DNA of 59,488 nucleotides. It comes from Methylobacterium trifolii (GTDB taxonomy: Bacteria; Pseudomonadota; Alphaproteobacteria; Rhizobiales; Beijerinckiaceae). The notes beneath the pieces are model-generated. The model worked only from the letters and a program-made list of their open reading frames with translations, was not told the DNA's origin and ran no database searches. The stretch spans positions 1-59,488 of the forward strand of contig NZ_BPRB01000079.1 of NCBI RefSeq assembly GCF_022179685.1, in the 5' to 3' direction. The position numbers and the translations under genes are program-made. Positions 48,294 to 58,121 of the stretch are shown piece by piece (within the stretch, counting starts at the first letter, position 1; each line of letters begins with the position of its first letter).

Positions 48294-50498
48294 TCAGGCC
48301 GCCTTCTTCGCGGCCTGCCCGTAGAAGGTCTCGCCGGATTCGGCCATCGCCACCAGGTTGTCGGGCGCCGCGAACCGCGCCCCGTGCCTGGCCTCCAGGC
48401 CGCGGGCGAGGTCCAAGAAGGCCCGCGCGCCCATGAAGTCGATGTAGGACAGGGCGCCCCCGGTGAACGGCGCGAAGCCGAAGCCGAGGATCGAGCCGAC
48501 ATCCGCCTCGCGCGGGTCGGTGATCACGCCCTCGCCGACCGTGCGGGCGGCCTCCAGGGCCTGCACCACCAGGAGCCGGTGCTTCAGTTCCGCGATGTCG
48601 ACCGTCTCGGGATCGAGGTGGGCCGGCTGCATGTCCCTCAGCCCGGGCCACAGGCGCTTGGGCGCGCCCTCGGGATAATCGTAGAAGCCCTTGCGGTTCT
48701 TGCGCCCGAGGCGGCCCTGGCCTTCGACGAGGTCGACCAGGAGCTTCTTCTGGGCCGGGTCGACGGCCTCGGGGCCGAGCTGCGCCTCGGTCGCCTTGGC
48801 GATCTTGAGGCCGAGGTCGAGGGCGACCTCGTCGTTGAGCGACAGGGGTCCCACCGGCATGCCGGCCATCTTGCCGGCGTTCTCGATCATGGCCGGGGGC
48901 ACGCCCTCGATCAGCATCTTGTGGCCTTCGAGGATGTAGGCGCCGACGCAGCGGTTGGCGAAAAAGCCGCGGGCGTCGTTGACGACGATGGGCGTCTTCC
49001 TGATCGTCCGGACGTAGTCGAGGGCGGTGGCGAGCGCCCGCTCGCCCGTGGCCTGCCCCTTGATGATCTCGACCAGCATCATCTTCTCGACGGGGGAGAA
49101 GAAGTGGATGCCCACGAACTGCTCCGGCCGGGCGGAGGCCTTGGCGAGCCCGGTGATGGGCAGCGTCGAGGTGTTGGAGGCGAAGACCGTGTCGGGGCCG
49201 ATCACGGCCTCGACCTTGGCGACGACCTCGGCCTTCACCTTCGGGTCCTCGAACACGGCCTCGATCACGAGGTCGCAGCCCTTCAGGTCGGCGTAGTCGG
49301 CCGAGGTCCGGATGCGGGCGAGCAGGGCGTCCCGGTCGGCGGTCCTGGCGCGGCCCTTGTTGATCTGGCCGGTCACAAGCGTGTGGGCGTAGGCCTTGCC
49401 CTTCTCGGCCGCCTCCAGGGACTGGTCGAGCAGCACCACGTCGAGGCCGGCATTGGCGGTGACGTAGGCGACGCCCGCGCCCATGAAGCCCGCGCCGACG
49501 ATGCCGACCTTCCTCAGGTTCGTGGCGGCCACGTCCTTGGGCCGGCGCGCGCCCTTGTTCAGCTCGCCCATGGAGATGAACAGCGTGCGGATCATCGCCG
49601 CCGCCTCCTTGGTGCGCAGGATCATCGCGAAGTAGCGGCTCTCGACCTTGAGGGCGAGGTCCATGGGCAGTTGCAGGCCCTCGTAGACCGAGGCCAGGAT
49701 CGCCTTGGCGGCGGGATAGTTGTCGTGGGTCTCGCGCCGGTAGATGGCGTTGGCCGGGGGCCAGATCATCATGCCGGCCGGCGAGTAGACCTTACCGGAG
49801 GGCGCCTTGAACTTCGGCACGTCCCAGGGGGCGACGCCGGAGCCGCCGGCCCTGATCCAGGCCTTGGCCGTCTCGACGATCTCGGCCTTCGGCGCGACCG
49901 CGTGCACGAGGCCCATGTTGCGGGCCATCAAGGGGCGGATCTGCTCGCCCTTGAACAGCATCTGGAGGGCGTCGCCCGTCTGCATCAGGCGCGCGACGCG
50001 CTGGGTGCCGCCGCCGCCGGGAAACAGCCCGACCTTGATCTCGGGCAGGCCGACGCGGGTCTTCTCGTCGTCCGAGACCACCCGGTGGTGGCAGGAGAGG
50101 GCGAGCTCGAAGGCGCCGCCGAGGCAGATGCCGCTGACCGCCGCGGCGAAGGGCTTGCCGCAGGTCTCGAGCCGCCGGAACAGCAGGGAGAGGCGGCGCG
50201 AGGCCTCGAAGAAGTGGCGCATGGCCGGCTCCTCGCCGGCCTCGGCCTTGAGCTTTTCGTATTCCCGGCCGAGGCCCTGGAGCATGGTGAGGTCGGCACC
50301 GCCCGAAAAGTTGTCCTTGCCGGAGGTGACGACGCAGCCCTTGATCGCGGCATCCCCCGCGACCGTCTCGACGATGCGCTCCAGTTCGTCCATCACCGCC
50401 TCGGTGATGACGTTCATGGAGCGGCCGGGCATGTCCCAGGTCGCCAGCGCGATGCCGTCCGCGTCGGTCTCGAAGCGGAAGTTCTTCAGGTCGGTCAT
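48294..50498 (-). CDS. fadJ: Fatty-acid oxidation alpha subunit: enoyl-CoA hydratase / 3-hydroxyacyl-CoA dehydrogenase
   Basis: A 734-aa bifunctional protein performing the second and third beta-oxidation steps. The N-terminal crotonase domain has SGGADLTMLQG, GICLGGAFELALSCH and GLPEIKVGLFPGGGGTQR (both catalytic Glu). The middle NAD domain begins VGIVGAGFMGAGVAYVTANA and holds GIHFFSPVEKMMLVEII (catalytic His) and NDARGFFANR. The C-terminal HAD repeats follow. Strong ribosome site (GAGGAGG). Last gene of the minus-strand fad run, with the thiolase beta subunit upstream. Confidence 0.95.
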   Translation of the reverse strand: MTDLKNFRFETDADGIALATWDMPGRSMNVITEAVMDELERIVETVAGDAAIKGCVVTSGKDNFSGGADLTMLQGLGREYEKLKAEAGEEPAMRHFFEASRRLSLLFRRLETCGKPFAAAVSGICLGGAFELALSCHHRVVSDDEKTRVGLPEIKVGLFPGGGGTQRVARLMQTGDALQMLFKGEQIRPLMARNMGLVHAVAPKAEIVETAKAWIRAGGSGVAPWDVPKFKAPSGKVYSPAGMMIWPPANAIYRRETHDNYPAAKAILASVYEGLQLPMDLALKVESRYFAMILRTKEAAAMIRTLFISMGELNKGARRPKDVAATNLRKVGIVGAGFMGAGVAYVTANAGLDVVLLDQSLEAAEKGKAYAHTLVTGQINKGRARTADRDALLARIRTSADYADLKGCDLVIEAVFEDPKVKAEVVAKVEAVIGPDTVFASNTSTLPITGLAKASARPEQFVGIHFFSPVEKMMLVEIIKGQATGERALATALDYVRTIRKTPIVVNDARGFFANRCVGAYILEGHKMLIEGVPPAMIENAGKMAGMPVGPLSLNDEVALDLGLKIAKATEAQLGPEAVDPAQKKLLVDLVEGQGRLGRKNRKGFYDYPEGAPKRLWPGLRDMQPAHLDPETVDIAELKHRLLVVQALEAARTVGEGVITDPREADVGSILGFGFAPFTGGALSYIDFMGARAFLDLARGLEARHGARFAAPDNLVAMAESGETFYGQAAKKAA

Positions 50499-50582
50499 AG
50501 CGGGTCTTCCTCCTCGATGGCCTCGGCAGGCCTCGCGGCTGCCGCCTCCGGAACCGGCGTCCCGGAGGCTCTTGGTTCGGGC

Positions 50583-51068
50583 TTACTTCGGCGCCGGCAC
50601 CGGCGGCATGCCGGGCTTGGGCGCGCTGTCGGCAGCCGAGGCCACCGCCAGCATGTTGAGCAGCTTCGTCACGGAGTTCTGCGAGATCGCGGTGACGGCC
50701 GAGGACGGGTCGGCGTTGATGGTCTGGAACTTCTGGTAGGTCTTGTCGTCGTAGATGCCGTTGAGGTGCTTGAGCTCGATGAGATCGAACTTGGCGGCGT
50801 ATTCCTTCGACAGGCCCTCGACCATCACGTCGCGCTGCCTGTCGAACTCGGCGAGCAGTTCCTTGCGCACCGATTCCGCCTTGTCCTCGGGCATGGCCGC
50901 GACGGTCTTCTCCAGGGCGGCGTTGAAGCCGGTCTGAAGGTTCTTGATCAAGGTCTTGGAGACCAGCGTCTTGGCTTCCGTCGCCTTGTCGGCGGCCTCG
51001 TCCGCGCGGGCGGCGAGGGGCATCGCGAGGGCGGTCGTCAGGCAGAGGGTGGCGAGGAATCGGGTCAT
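50583..51068 (-). CDS. DUF2059-like small exported protein
   Basis: A 161-aa protein with a signal peptide (FLATLCLTTALAMPLAARA) and a helical mature region resembling DUF2059: LVSKTLIKNLQTGFNAALEK, VMVEGLSKEYAAKFDLIELK and LNGIYDDKTYQKF. It ends in a Pro-rich tail. Function unknown in the family. It is inserted between thiolase and FadJ genes, with spacers of 110 and 84 bp, on the same strand. Confidence 0.75.
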   Translation of the reverse strand: MTRFLATLCLTTALAMPLAARADEAADKATEAKTLVSKTLIKNLQTGFNAALEKTVAAMPEDKAESVRKELLAEFDRQRDVMVEGLSKEYAAKFDLIELKHLNGIYDDKTYQKFQTINADPSSAVTAISQNSVTKLLNMLAVASAADSAPKPGMPPVPAPK

Positions 51069-51178
51069 CGAAGGCGTATCTCCCGTGAGGTCCGGCTGGA
51101 GCCGTGCCGCCTTGGGCAGCGGTCGAGCCGGCCTCTACCAGCGTTTTACGGAATCCGGGAGCGGCGCCCCTCCGTTCA

Positions 51179-52387
51179 TCAGACCCGCTCGATGATCGTG
51201 GCCGTGCCCATGCCCGCGCCGATGCACAGCGTCACCAGCGCCCGCTCCTTGCCCGTGCGCTCCAACTCGTCGAGCACCGTGCCGAGGATCATCGCACCGG
51301 TGGCGCCGAGCGGATGGCCCATGGCGATGGCCCCGCCATTGACGTTCACCTTGGCCGGGTCGAGGTCGAAGGCCTGCTGGAAGCGCAGCACCACGGCCGC
51401 GAAGGCCTCGTTCACCTCGAACAGGTCGATGTCCGAAAGCTGCATGCCGGCCCGCGCGAGCACCTTCTTCGTCACGTCCACGGGGCCGGTGAGCATCAGG
51501 GCCGGGTCCGAGCCGATGTTGGCGAAGGCCCGGATTCGTGCGCGCGGCCTCAGGCCCGCGCCGGCGCCGGCCTCCTTCGAGCCGATCAGCACGGCGGCCG
51601 CGCCATCGACGATGCCCGAGGAATTGCCGGCGTGGTGGACGTGCTCCACCATCTCCACGTCCGGGTGCGCGTCCACCGCCACGGCGTCGAAGCCGCCCAT
51701 CTGGCCCATCTGCACGAAGGAGGGCTTGAGGCTCGCCAGCGACTGCATGTCGGTTGCAGGCCGCATGTGCTCGTCGCGGTCGAGCAACGTGATGCCGTTG
51801 ACGTCGCGCACCGGCACGACGGAGCCCTTGAACAGGCCGTCCGCCCAGGACTTGCCTGAGCGGGTCTGGGACTGGACGGCGTAGGCGTCGCAATCGTCGC
51901 GGGTGAAGCCGTACTTCGTGGCGATCAGGTCGGCCGAGACGCCCTGCGGCATGAAGTAGGACTTGACGGCGATGGCCGGGTCGACGGGCCAGGCGCCGCC
52001 GGAGGCGCCGAGCCCGACGCGGCTCATCGATTCGACGCCGCCGCCGACCGTCATGTCGTGCTGGCCGGCCATAACCTGGGCTGCGGCGAAGTTGATGGCG
52101 TCCAGCCCCGAGGCGCAGAAGCGGTTGATCTGCACGCCCGGCACGTGGACGCCGTAATCGGCCACCAGGGCTGCGGCCCGCGCGATGTCGCCGCCGGCCT
52201 CGCCCACGGGGTCGACGCAGCCGAGCACCACGTCGTCCACCCGTTTCGTATCGAGGCCGTTGCGGTCCTTGAGGGCGCGGAGCGCCGTCTCGGCCAGCCG
52301 CAGCGCCGTCACCTCGTGCAGCGCACCGTCCGGCTTGCCGCGCCCGCGGGGCGTGCGGACGTGGTCGTAGATATAGGCTTCGGCCAT
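51179..52387 (-). CDS. Acetyl-CoA C-acyltransferase (thiolase)
   Basis: A 402-aa thiolase, the last step of beta-oxidation (3-ketoacyl-CoA + CoA to acetyl-CoA + acyl-CoA). Catalytic residues: Cys in NRFCASGLDAINFA, His in NGGAIAMGHPLGATGA and the second Cys in TLCIGAGMGTATI. The conserved NEAF appears as FEVNEAFAAVVL. I chose ATG 52387 (GAGGA upstream); the frame is open to 52813 through the repeat element. Likely partner of the FadJ-type alpha subunit encoded two genes downstream. Confidence 0.95.
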   Translation of the reverse strand: MAEAYIYDHVRTPRGRGKPDGALHEVTALRLAETALRALKDRNGLDTKRVDDVVLGCVDPVGEAGGDIARAAALVADYGVHVPGVQINRFCASGLDAINFAAAQVMAGQHDMTVGGGVESMSRVGLGASGGAWPVDPAIAVKSYFMPQGVSADLIATKYGFTRDDCDAYAVQSQTRSGKSWADGLFKGSVVPVRDVNGITLLDRDEHMRPATDMQSLASLKPSFVQMGQMGGFDAVAVDAHPDVEMVEHVHHAGNSSGIVDGAAAVLIGSKEAGAGAGLRPRARIRAFANIGSDPALMLTGPVDVTKKVLARAGMQLSDIDLFEVNEAFAAVVLRFQQAFDLDPAKVNVNGGAIAMGHPLGATGAMILGTVLDELERTGKERALVTLCIGAGMGTATIIERV

Positions 52388-52426
52388 GTGCGTTTCCTCG
52401 TTGTCCTCACCCTGGTGCGAACTCCT

Positions 52427-52531
52427 CCCTCCCCCTCTGCGGGAGAGGGGAGCGCGTTGTCCGGAGAGGTCGCTCCCCACTCCCGACCCTCGCTCACGCG
52501 AGGGCCACCCTCCCCCGCAGAGGGGGGAGGG
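52427..52531. repeat. Inverted-repeat element in the fad operon
   Basis: A ~105-bp element whose ends pair (CCCTCCCCCTCTGCGGG at 52427-52443 against CCCGCAGAGGGGGGAGGG at 52514-52531, one extra base). Inside, CCCTCG...CGAGGG and GGGGAGCG...CGCTCCCC also pair. TTTTT follows at 52532 on the plus strand. A shorter related hairpin lies at 23331-23347. It sits between acyl-CoA dehydrogenase and thiolase genes and may stabilise or attenuate the operon mRNA. Confidence 0.65.
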
Positions 52532-52542
52532 TTTTTCGCGCC

Positions 52543-54318
52543 TCAGAACGCCTCGGCGGCCAGAGCCATCGTCGTGTCGGCCCCGGCCTTGATCCGCGCC
52601 AGGCGCGTGGCGGTCTCGGGCAGCGTCCGCTCCATGTAGAAGCGGCCGGTGACGAGCTTGGCCTCCATGCGCGCATCGCCGGGCTTGGCCGCCGCGGCCT
52701 TGGCGATCCGCGCCCACATGTAGCCCATCGCGACGAGGCCGAGGAGGTGCATGTAGTCGGTGGCGGCCGCGCCCGCGTTGTCGGGCTTGGCGAAGGCGTT
52801 CTGCATCAGCCACATCGTGGCACCCTGGAGGTCCTTCAGCCCGGCCTGGAGCGGGCCGGTGAAGGGCGCCATCGCCGCATCCTCGTGGGCCTCGATGAAC
52901 GCCTGGACCTCACCGAGGAAGGCCATCATCGCCCGGCCGCCGTCCTTCGGGAGCTTGCGGCCGATCAGGTCCATGGCCTGGATGCCGTTGGCGCCCTCGT
53001 AGATCATGGCGATGCGGGCATCGCGCACGAACTGCGACATGCCCCATTCCTCGATGTAGCCGTGGCCGCCGAACATCTGCTGGGCCTCGACCGCGTTGGC
53101 GAAGCCCCGGTCGGTGAGCACGCCCTTCACCACCGGGGTCAGCAGCCCGAGGAGGTCGTCGGCGGTCTGGCGCTCCTTGGCGTCCTCGGAGCGGTGGGAG
53201 ATGTCGGATTGCAGGGCGGTCCAGAGCATCAGGGCGCGGGCCGACTCGTTGAAGGCGCGGATGCCCATCAGGGTGCGGCGCACGTCCGGGTGGACGATGA
53301 TCGGGTCGGCGGCCTTGGCGGGCTCCTTGGCGCCGGTGAGCGCCCGGCCCTGGAGCCGGTCCTTCGCGTAGGCCACCGCGTTCTGGTAGGCGACCTCCGA
53401 CTGCCCGAGGCCCTGGACGCCGACGGCGAGGCGGGCCTCGTTCATCATCACGAACATGGCGGCGAGGCCGCGGTTCTCCTGGCCCACGAGCCAGCCCGTC
53501 GCGCCGTCGTAGTTCATGACGCAGGTGGAATTGCCGTGGATGCCCATCTTGTGCTCGATCGAGCCGCAGGACACGCCGTTGCGCGCGCCGACCGAGCCGT
53601 CCGCCTCCACCAGGAACTTCGGCACGACGAAGAGCGAGATGCCCTTGGTGCCGGCCGGCGCGCCCTCGATCCGGGCGATGACGAGGTGGACGATGTTCTC
53701 GGACAGGTCGTGCTCGCCCGCCGAGATGAAGATCTTCGTGCCGGTCAGCGCGTAGGAGCCGTCGCCGTTGGGCACGGCCTTGGTCTTGAGCAACCCGAGA
53801 TCGGTGCCGCAATGGGGCTCGGTGAGGTTCATGGTGCCGGTCCAGGCCCCCTCGACCATCTTGGGCAGGTAGGTCGTCTTCTGCGCCTCCGAACCGTGGA
53901 CGAGGAGCGCGGCCATCGCCCCCTGCGTCAGGCCGGGATACATGCCCAGCGCCAGGTTCGCGCCGGAGGCGAATTCCTGCATCGCGGTGTTGAGGGTGTG
54001 GGGCAGGCCCTGGCCGCCGTATTCCTCCGGCACGGAGAGGCCCATCCAGCCGCCCCGGGCATAGGCGTCGTAGGCCGCCTTGAAGCCCTTGGGGGTGCGC
54101 ACCGCGCCGTCCGCCTCGCGGGTGCAGCCCTCCACGTCGCCGACCTGGTTGACCGGGGCCAGGACCTCGTCGGCGAGCTTGCCGCCCTCCGACAGCACTG
54201 CCTCGACCACGTCCCGGGAGGCCTCCGAGAAGCCGGCGAGGTTGGCGTGGCGATGGAAGCCGAGCACGTCGTTGAGGAGGAACAGGGTGTCCTCGACCGG
54301 GGCGCGATAGCTCGGCAT
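52543..54318 (-). CDS. Acyl-CoA dehydrogenase (FadE/DmdC-like)
   Basis: A 591-aa FAD enzyme that introduces the trans-2 double bond in acyl-CoA or a related thioester. Family blocks: [67 protein letters not shown] and [19 protein letters not shown] (Glu of the late catalytic-base motif). The length and C-terminal extension match the larger DmdC/AcdA-like group rather than the short-chain enzymes. ATG 54318 follows GGAGGA. First gene of the fad run; a 22-bp A+T-rich palindrome lies 60 bp upstream. Confidence 0.94.
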   Translation of the reverse strand: MPSYRAPVEDTLFLLNDVLGFHRHANLAGFSEASRDVVEAVLSEGGKLADEVLAPVNQVGDVEGCTREADGAVRTPKGFKAAYDAYARGGWMGLSVPEEYGGQGLPHTLNTAMQEFASGANLALGMYPGLTQGAMAALLVHGSEAQKTTYLPKMVEGAWTGTMNLTEPHCGTDLGLLKTKAVPNGDGSYALTGTKIFISAGEHDLSENIVHLVIARIEGAPAGTKGISLFVVPKFLVEADGSVGARNGVSCGSIEHKMGIHGNSTCVMNYDGATGWLVGQENRGLAAMFVMMNEARLAVGVQGLGQSEVAYQNAVAYAKDRLQGRALTGAKEPAKAADPIIVHPDVRRTLMGIRAFNESARALMLWTALQSDISHRSEDAKERQTADDLLGLLTPVVKGVLTDRGFANAVEAQQMFGGHGYIEEWGMSQFVRDARIAMIYEGANGIQAMDLIGRKLPKDGGRAMMAFLGEVQAFIEAHEDAAMAPFTGPLQAGLKDLQGATMWLMQNAFAKPDNAGAAATDYMHLLGLVAMGYMWARIAKAAAAKPGDARMEAKLVTGRFYMERTLPETATRLARIKAGADTTMALAAEAF

Positions 54319-54378
54319 CTCGAATCCTCCGCGTGCATGGGCGGACCAGCGGACCGTCCCCGGTACTGCGGTCCCCTC

Positions 54379-54400
54379 GATAGTTCATATATAAACTATC
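54379..54400. promoter_or_regulatory. A+T-rich 22-bp palindrome, probable operator of the fad operon
   Basis: GATAGTTCATATATAAACTATC is a palindrome with one mismatched pair (GATAGTT / AACTATC arms around an ATATAT core), sharply A+T-rich in this context. At -61 to -82 from the acyl-CoA dehydrogenase ATG, it fits a MarR- or TetR-type repressor site. The regulator gene is not in the window. Confidence 0.65.
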
Positions 54401-54619
54401 TCGGGATGCCCTGGCAAGAGGCCGCCGCGCCGGTTTTGTTTCAGTGCGGCTCTTGAGCTCGACCGACATCGTCTGCGTGAGGGCGGCCTTTAACGCGGTG
54501 TTTACCAAGAAAGTTAATTGTCGGCGCCAACCGATCCGACGACCGCACACCCGAGAACCCGCGCCAGCGGCGCGCAAGTCCCCGGCTCTGATGCGACCGC
54601 CTCCGAAGGCAGGCCGACG
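54401..54619. other. Divergent intergenic region
   Basis: About 220 bp between the fad palindrome and the PodJ-like gene. It holds the promoter(s) of the latter; no other structure recognised. An in-frame TTG at 54518 is unlikely to be the true start. Confidence 0.4.
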
Positions 54620-57600
54620 ATGACCCGAACCGCCACGCCCAGCTTCGACAGTCTCGACCCCGACGTGCTCGAGGCCGCCCGCGACGTGGCGCGCCGGGCC
54701 GGCGTCCCGCTGGAGACCTGGATCGCGTCCGTGGTGCCCCCGGCCGGCACCGTGGAGCGCCGCCGCCGCCGGCGCGCCGCTCCGGAGGCGGCCTCCGGCG
54801 GCCTGCAGCCCGCCGCCGAAATCCGGCCGGACGACCTCATCGTGCCGCCCGAGGCGCCCTCCCCCTCCCCCGTGGCGGCCCCCGCCGACGACCGGTTCGC
54901 CAAGACCCTCGACGCGCTGATGGCCCGCCTCGACGGGCTCGACCGGGCGTTCGGCGAGGAGCGGCAATCCATCCAGGACGCCGCCGCGCGCCGGATGACG
55001 GAGATCGAGACCCGCATCGGCGAGGCGCTCGGGTCCGGCACCGGCCCGGTGCAGCAGGTCACGGAGCGCCTCGGCGACATCGAGCGCCGGATGTCGCAGC
55101 TCGGCGAGCAGCTCGCGGCCTCGCGCCCCCTCGGGCGTCGCGGCCGTCCGGCCGTCGCCGAGGTCCGCGACGCGGTCGAGGAAATCCGCCAGCGCCAGCG
55201 CGAGTTGAGCGAAGGCGGGACGGCGCCGGTGGGGGCCGAGGGCGGCATCGTCGCGAGCATGCGCCAGGACCTCGCCCGGCGGCTCGACGCGACGGTTCAG
55301 GAGGCCGTGCCGTCCGCCGCCGTGAGCGAACTCCAGCGCGAGACCGCACGGCTGCGCGAGATGATCGGACACCTCGCCACCGGCCGCGACGTGGGCGCCC
55401 TGGAGCAGGCGGTGATTTCCCTCGCCACCGGCGTCGAGCGCGTGGAAGCCTCCACGGACCTCACGGCCATCGCCGGCCCGATCGAGGTGATCCGCGTCCA
55501 GGTCGAGCGGCTGGCCGAGGACGTGGCGGAGAACGTGCACACCCGCGTGGCCGGCGACGTCGAGCGCCTGGCCGCCCATCTCGACACCGTCGCGGCCGCG
55601 GGACCGGGCACGCCGCCCGACCGCGACGCTCTCGCCAGCGTCTTCGGGGAGCTCGACGAGATCCGCCGGCTGATCGCGGCGCTGGCCGGCCCCGAGCGCA
55701 TCCAGAGCCTCGCGCAAGGCTTGCAGGCGGTCAGCGGACAGATCGCGCAGTTGCAGAGCGCGGCCACGGACGGCGACGCCACGGGCCTGCGCCCGCTGCT
55801 GGAGGAGATCCGCAGCGGGCTGACGGCCCCGGCGCCCGCGGCCCTGACCGAGCAGATCCGGGCGATGGCCGCCAAGGTCGACGCCCTGCACGCCCGCTCC
55901 GGCGAGGCCGACAACGCGGATTCCCGCGCCATCCTCGGGCGCATCGACGCCCTTGCGCAGAAGGTGGACCGGGTCAGCGTCCACCCGGTCGGCGACCTGA
56001 TCGGGCGGCTCGAAGGTCTCGGCGAGAGCCTGCGCCAGCCGGCCGTGCCCGGCGGCGACGTGGCCTCGATCCACGCCATGCTGCACAACCTCGCCGAGAA
56101 GGTGGACCGCGTCGGCAGCCGCCCGGACGGGGACGGCCTCGACGCCCTCGAACGGCAGGTGATGACGCTGGCCGGCCGCATCGACGCCCGCGGCAGCGAC
56201 CCGGCCCTGACGGGGCTGGAGCGCACCATGGGCGACCTGCTCACGCAGGTCACGGCGCTGCGCGAGGAGGGCCCGCGCGAGGCCGCCCACGGCGCGGCGG
56301 ACAAGAGCGAGTTCGGGCTGATCCGCGCCGGGCTCGCCGACATCCAGGCCCGGCAATCCGCCTCGGACGAACGCCTGAGCGCGACCCTGACGGGCGTGCA
56401 ATCGGCCCTCGACCGGCTGGTCGGCCGGCTCGGCCCCGCCGATGGCGAGAGCGTCCGCGCGGCCGCCGCCGCCCGCGCCCCCTCCCTCGACGAGCGCCTC
56501 ATGGCCTCGACCGGGATCGAGGCGCCGCGGGCGCGCCCCGGCCGCCGGCCGGAGGCGCCGCGGACCGGTGCTGAGCCGTCCGTCGACGGCGGCCGCTTCA
56601 GCGACGAACTGCTGGAGCCCGGTGCCGGCCGCCCCGCGCAGGAGCCCCCCGCCCGCGGCCGGGCCGGACACGAGCGCATCGCCAGGGAGACGGCCAGGGA
56701 GACGGCCAAGGAGTCCGGCGAGGGAGCCGGCGACATCAAGACGAACTTCATCGCGGCCGCACGCCGGGCGGCCCAGGCGGCACAGGTCGAACTCGCCACG
56801 GAATCCACGACGAGCGAGCGGCGCGAGCCCCGTGGCACCCGCAAGGCCGGCCCGGCCGCAACGCCCGCCGCGGACGGGCGCCTCGCCCGCTTCCGGGCCG
56901 AGATCGACCGCCGCCGCCGGCCGCTGCTGCTGGGCCTCGCGGCCATCGTGCTCGTGCTCGGCGCCCTCCAGGCGGTGAGCATGCGCTCCTCCGGTAACGA
57001 ACCCGCCGAGCCGGCGCCGGTGGCTGCCGTCAAGGCATCGCCGCCCGCCGCCGATGCCGGCCCCGCCGCCCGGCCGGAGACCGGGAACGCCGCCCCGGCG
57101 CCCGTCGAGGCGGCCAAGCCCGCGCTCCCCGATCCGCAGACCACGCAGGCGATCTCCCCCGCCGCTGCCCCGGCCCGCCCGGCGCCCGCCAAGGCCGCGG
57201 TGCCGCAGGTCTCGTCCATGGGCGGGCTCGCCGCCGACCTCGCCGGCATTCCGACGGGCCTGTCCAAGCTGAAGCAGTCGGTCCTCGACGGCGACGGCAC
57301 CGCGATCTGGGAACTCGCCGGACGGGAGGCCGACGGACGCGGCCTGCCCCGCGACTTGGCGCTCGCGGCCAAGCTCTACGAGAAGCTGGCCTCGGCCGGC
57401 TACGCCCCGGCCCAGTACAAGCTCGCCGGCCATTACGAGAAGGGCTCCGGGCTAGCGCGGGACATCGCCCAGGCCAAGCTCTGGTACGGCCGGGCCGCCG
57501 AGCAGGGCCATGCCCGCTCGATGCACAACCTCGCGGTGCTCTACGCCGAGAACCCGAGCGCCACCGGCAAGCCGGATTACGCCTCGGCCGCCTCTTGGTT

Positions 57601-57955
57601 CAGGCAGGGCGCGGAAGCCGGCGTGCGCGACAGCCAGTACAACCTCGCGGTGCTCTACGCCCGCGGCCTCGGGCTGACGCAGGACCTGGTGCAGTCGTAT
57701 GCCTGGTTCTCCGCCGCGTCCGCGCAGGGCGACGAGGATGCCGGCAGGAAGCGCGACGACGTGGCCGCCAAGCTCGCACCGGCGGATCTGGCCGGCGCCA
57801 AGGCCCTGGCCGCCGGATTCAAGGCCCGCAAGCTCGACCCGGCCGTGAACGAGCCCCCGGTCGTCAAGGATGCCACCCCGCCGGCCATGAGCCTGCTGGG
57901 CGCGCCTGCCCCGACCGCGAACGTCTTCGCGCCGGCGGCACGCAAGAATATCTGA
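54620..57955 (+). CDS. PodJ-like polarity scaffold: coiled coil, one membrane helix, periplasmic Sel1 repeats
   Basis: A 1111-aa protein. Residues 1-~35 (FDSLDPDVLEAARDVARRAG, then VPLETWIASVV) resemble the N-terminus of alphaproteobacterial PodJ proteins. Residues ~90-700 are long, charged, helical coiled-coil. A single membrane helix lies near 766-788 (LLLGLAAIVLVLGALQAV). The periplasmic part has an Ala/Pro linker and Sel1-type repeats (ARDIAQAKLWYGRAAEQGHA; YASAASWFRQGAEAG). This cytoplasm-membrane-periplasm layout is that of PodJ, which localises cell-pole factors. Start ATG 54620. Identity is by architecture, not search. The gene is followed by palindromic element copy B. Confidence 0.75.
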   Translation: MTRTATPSFDSLDPDVLEAARDVARRAGVPLETWIASVVPPAGTVERRRRRRAAPEAASGGLQPAAEIRPDDLIVPPEAPSPSPVAAPADDRFAKTLDALMARLDGLDRAFGEERQSIQDAAARRMTEIETRIGEALGSGTGPVQQVTERLGDIERRMSQLGEQLAASRPLGRRGRPAVAEVRDAVEEIRQRQRELSEGGTAPVGAEGGIVASMRQDLARRLDATVQEAVPSAAVSELQRETARLREMIGHLATGRDVGALEQAVISLATGVERVEASTDLTAIAGPIEVIRVQVERLAEDVAENVHTRVAGDVERLAAHLDTVAAAGPGTPPDRDALASVFGELDEIRRLIAALAGPERIQSLAQGLQAVSGQIAQLQSAATDGDATGLRPLLEEIRSGLTAPAPAALTEQIRAMAAKVDALHARSGEADNADSRAILGRIDALAQKVDRVSVHPVGDLIGRLEGLGESLRQPAVPGGDVASIHAMLHNLAEKVDRVGSRPDGDGLDALERQVMTLAGRIDARGSDPALTGLERTMGDLLTQVTALREEGPREAAHGAADKSEFGLIRAGLADIQARQSASDERLSATLTGVQSALDRLVGRLGPADGESVRAAAAARAPSLDERLMASTGIEAPRARPGRRPEAPRTGAEPSVDGGRFSDELLEPGAGRPAQEPPARGRAGHERIARETARETAKESGEGAGDIKTNFIAAARRAAQAAQVELATESTTSERREPRGTRKAGPAATPAADGRLARFRAEIDRRRRPLLLGLAAIVLVLGALQAVSMRSSGNEPAEPAPVAAVKASPPAADAGPAARPETGNAAPAPVEAAKPALPDPQTTQAISPAAAPARPAPAKAAVPQVSSMGGLAADLAGIPTGLSKLKQSVLDGDGTAIWELAGREADGRGLPRDLALAAKLYEKLASAGYAPAQYKLAGHYEKGSGLARDIAQAKLWYGRAAEQGHARSMHNLAVLYAENPSATGKPDYASAASWFRQGAEAGVRDSQYNLAVLYARGLGLTQDLVQSYAWFSAASAQGDEDAGRKRDDVAAKLAPADLAGAKALAAGFKARKLDPAVNEPPVVKDATPPAMSLLGAPAPTANVFAPAARKNI

Positions 57956-58008
57956 CGGCGGGCATCGAGACCCGTTCCCGACCGGACCGCATCAGGTCGG
58001 CCTCTCCC

Positions 58009-58121
58009 ATACCGAGTCTCACAGGTCAGAACCCATGAGGTCCGGCGGACGGCCGCCGCCCCGCAGTCGCGGGGGCCGAGCCTCGATGGGCCGTCCTCGC
58101 CGAGGCTCGGTACAAGTCCTT
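58009..58121. repeat. Palindromic dispersed element, copy B
   Basis: Second copy of the element at 3706-3827, same orientation, 54 bp past the PodJ-like stop. It shares the 56-bp identical core (58035-58090) and ends in mirrored TACCGAG / CTCGGTA. Compensating differences around the outer arms keep most of the folding. Confidence 0.8.

Noticed and set aside
47247-51884. A 1545-codon plus-strand frame
   Set aside because: It covers the exonuclease in a wrong frame and is antisense to FadJ and thiolase; composition is that of a shadow frame.
52910-57433. A 1507-codon minus-strand frame
   Set aside because: It lies opposite the PodJ-like gene and runs into the acyl-CoA dehydrogenase in another frame. 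It is Arg/Gly-rich with no motifs, a G+C-driven shadow.
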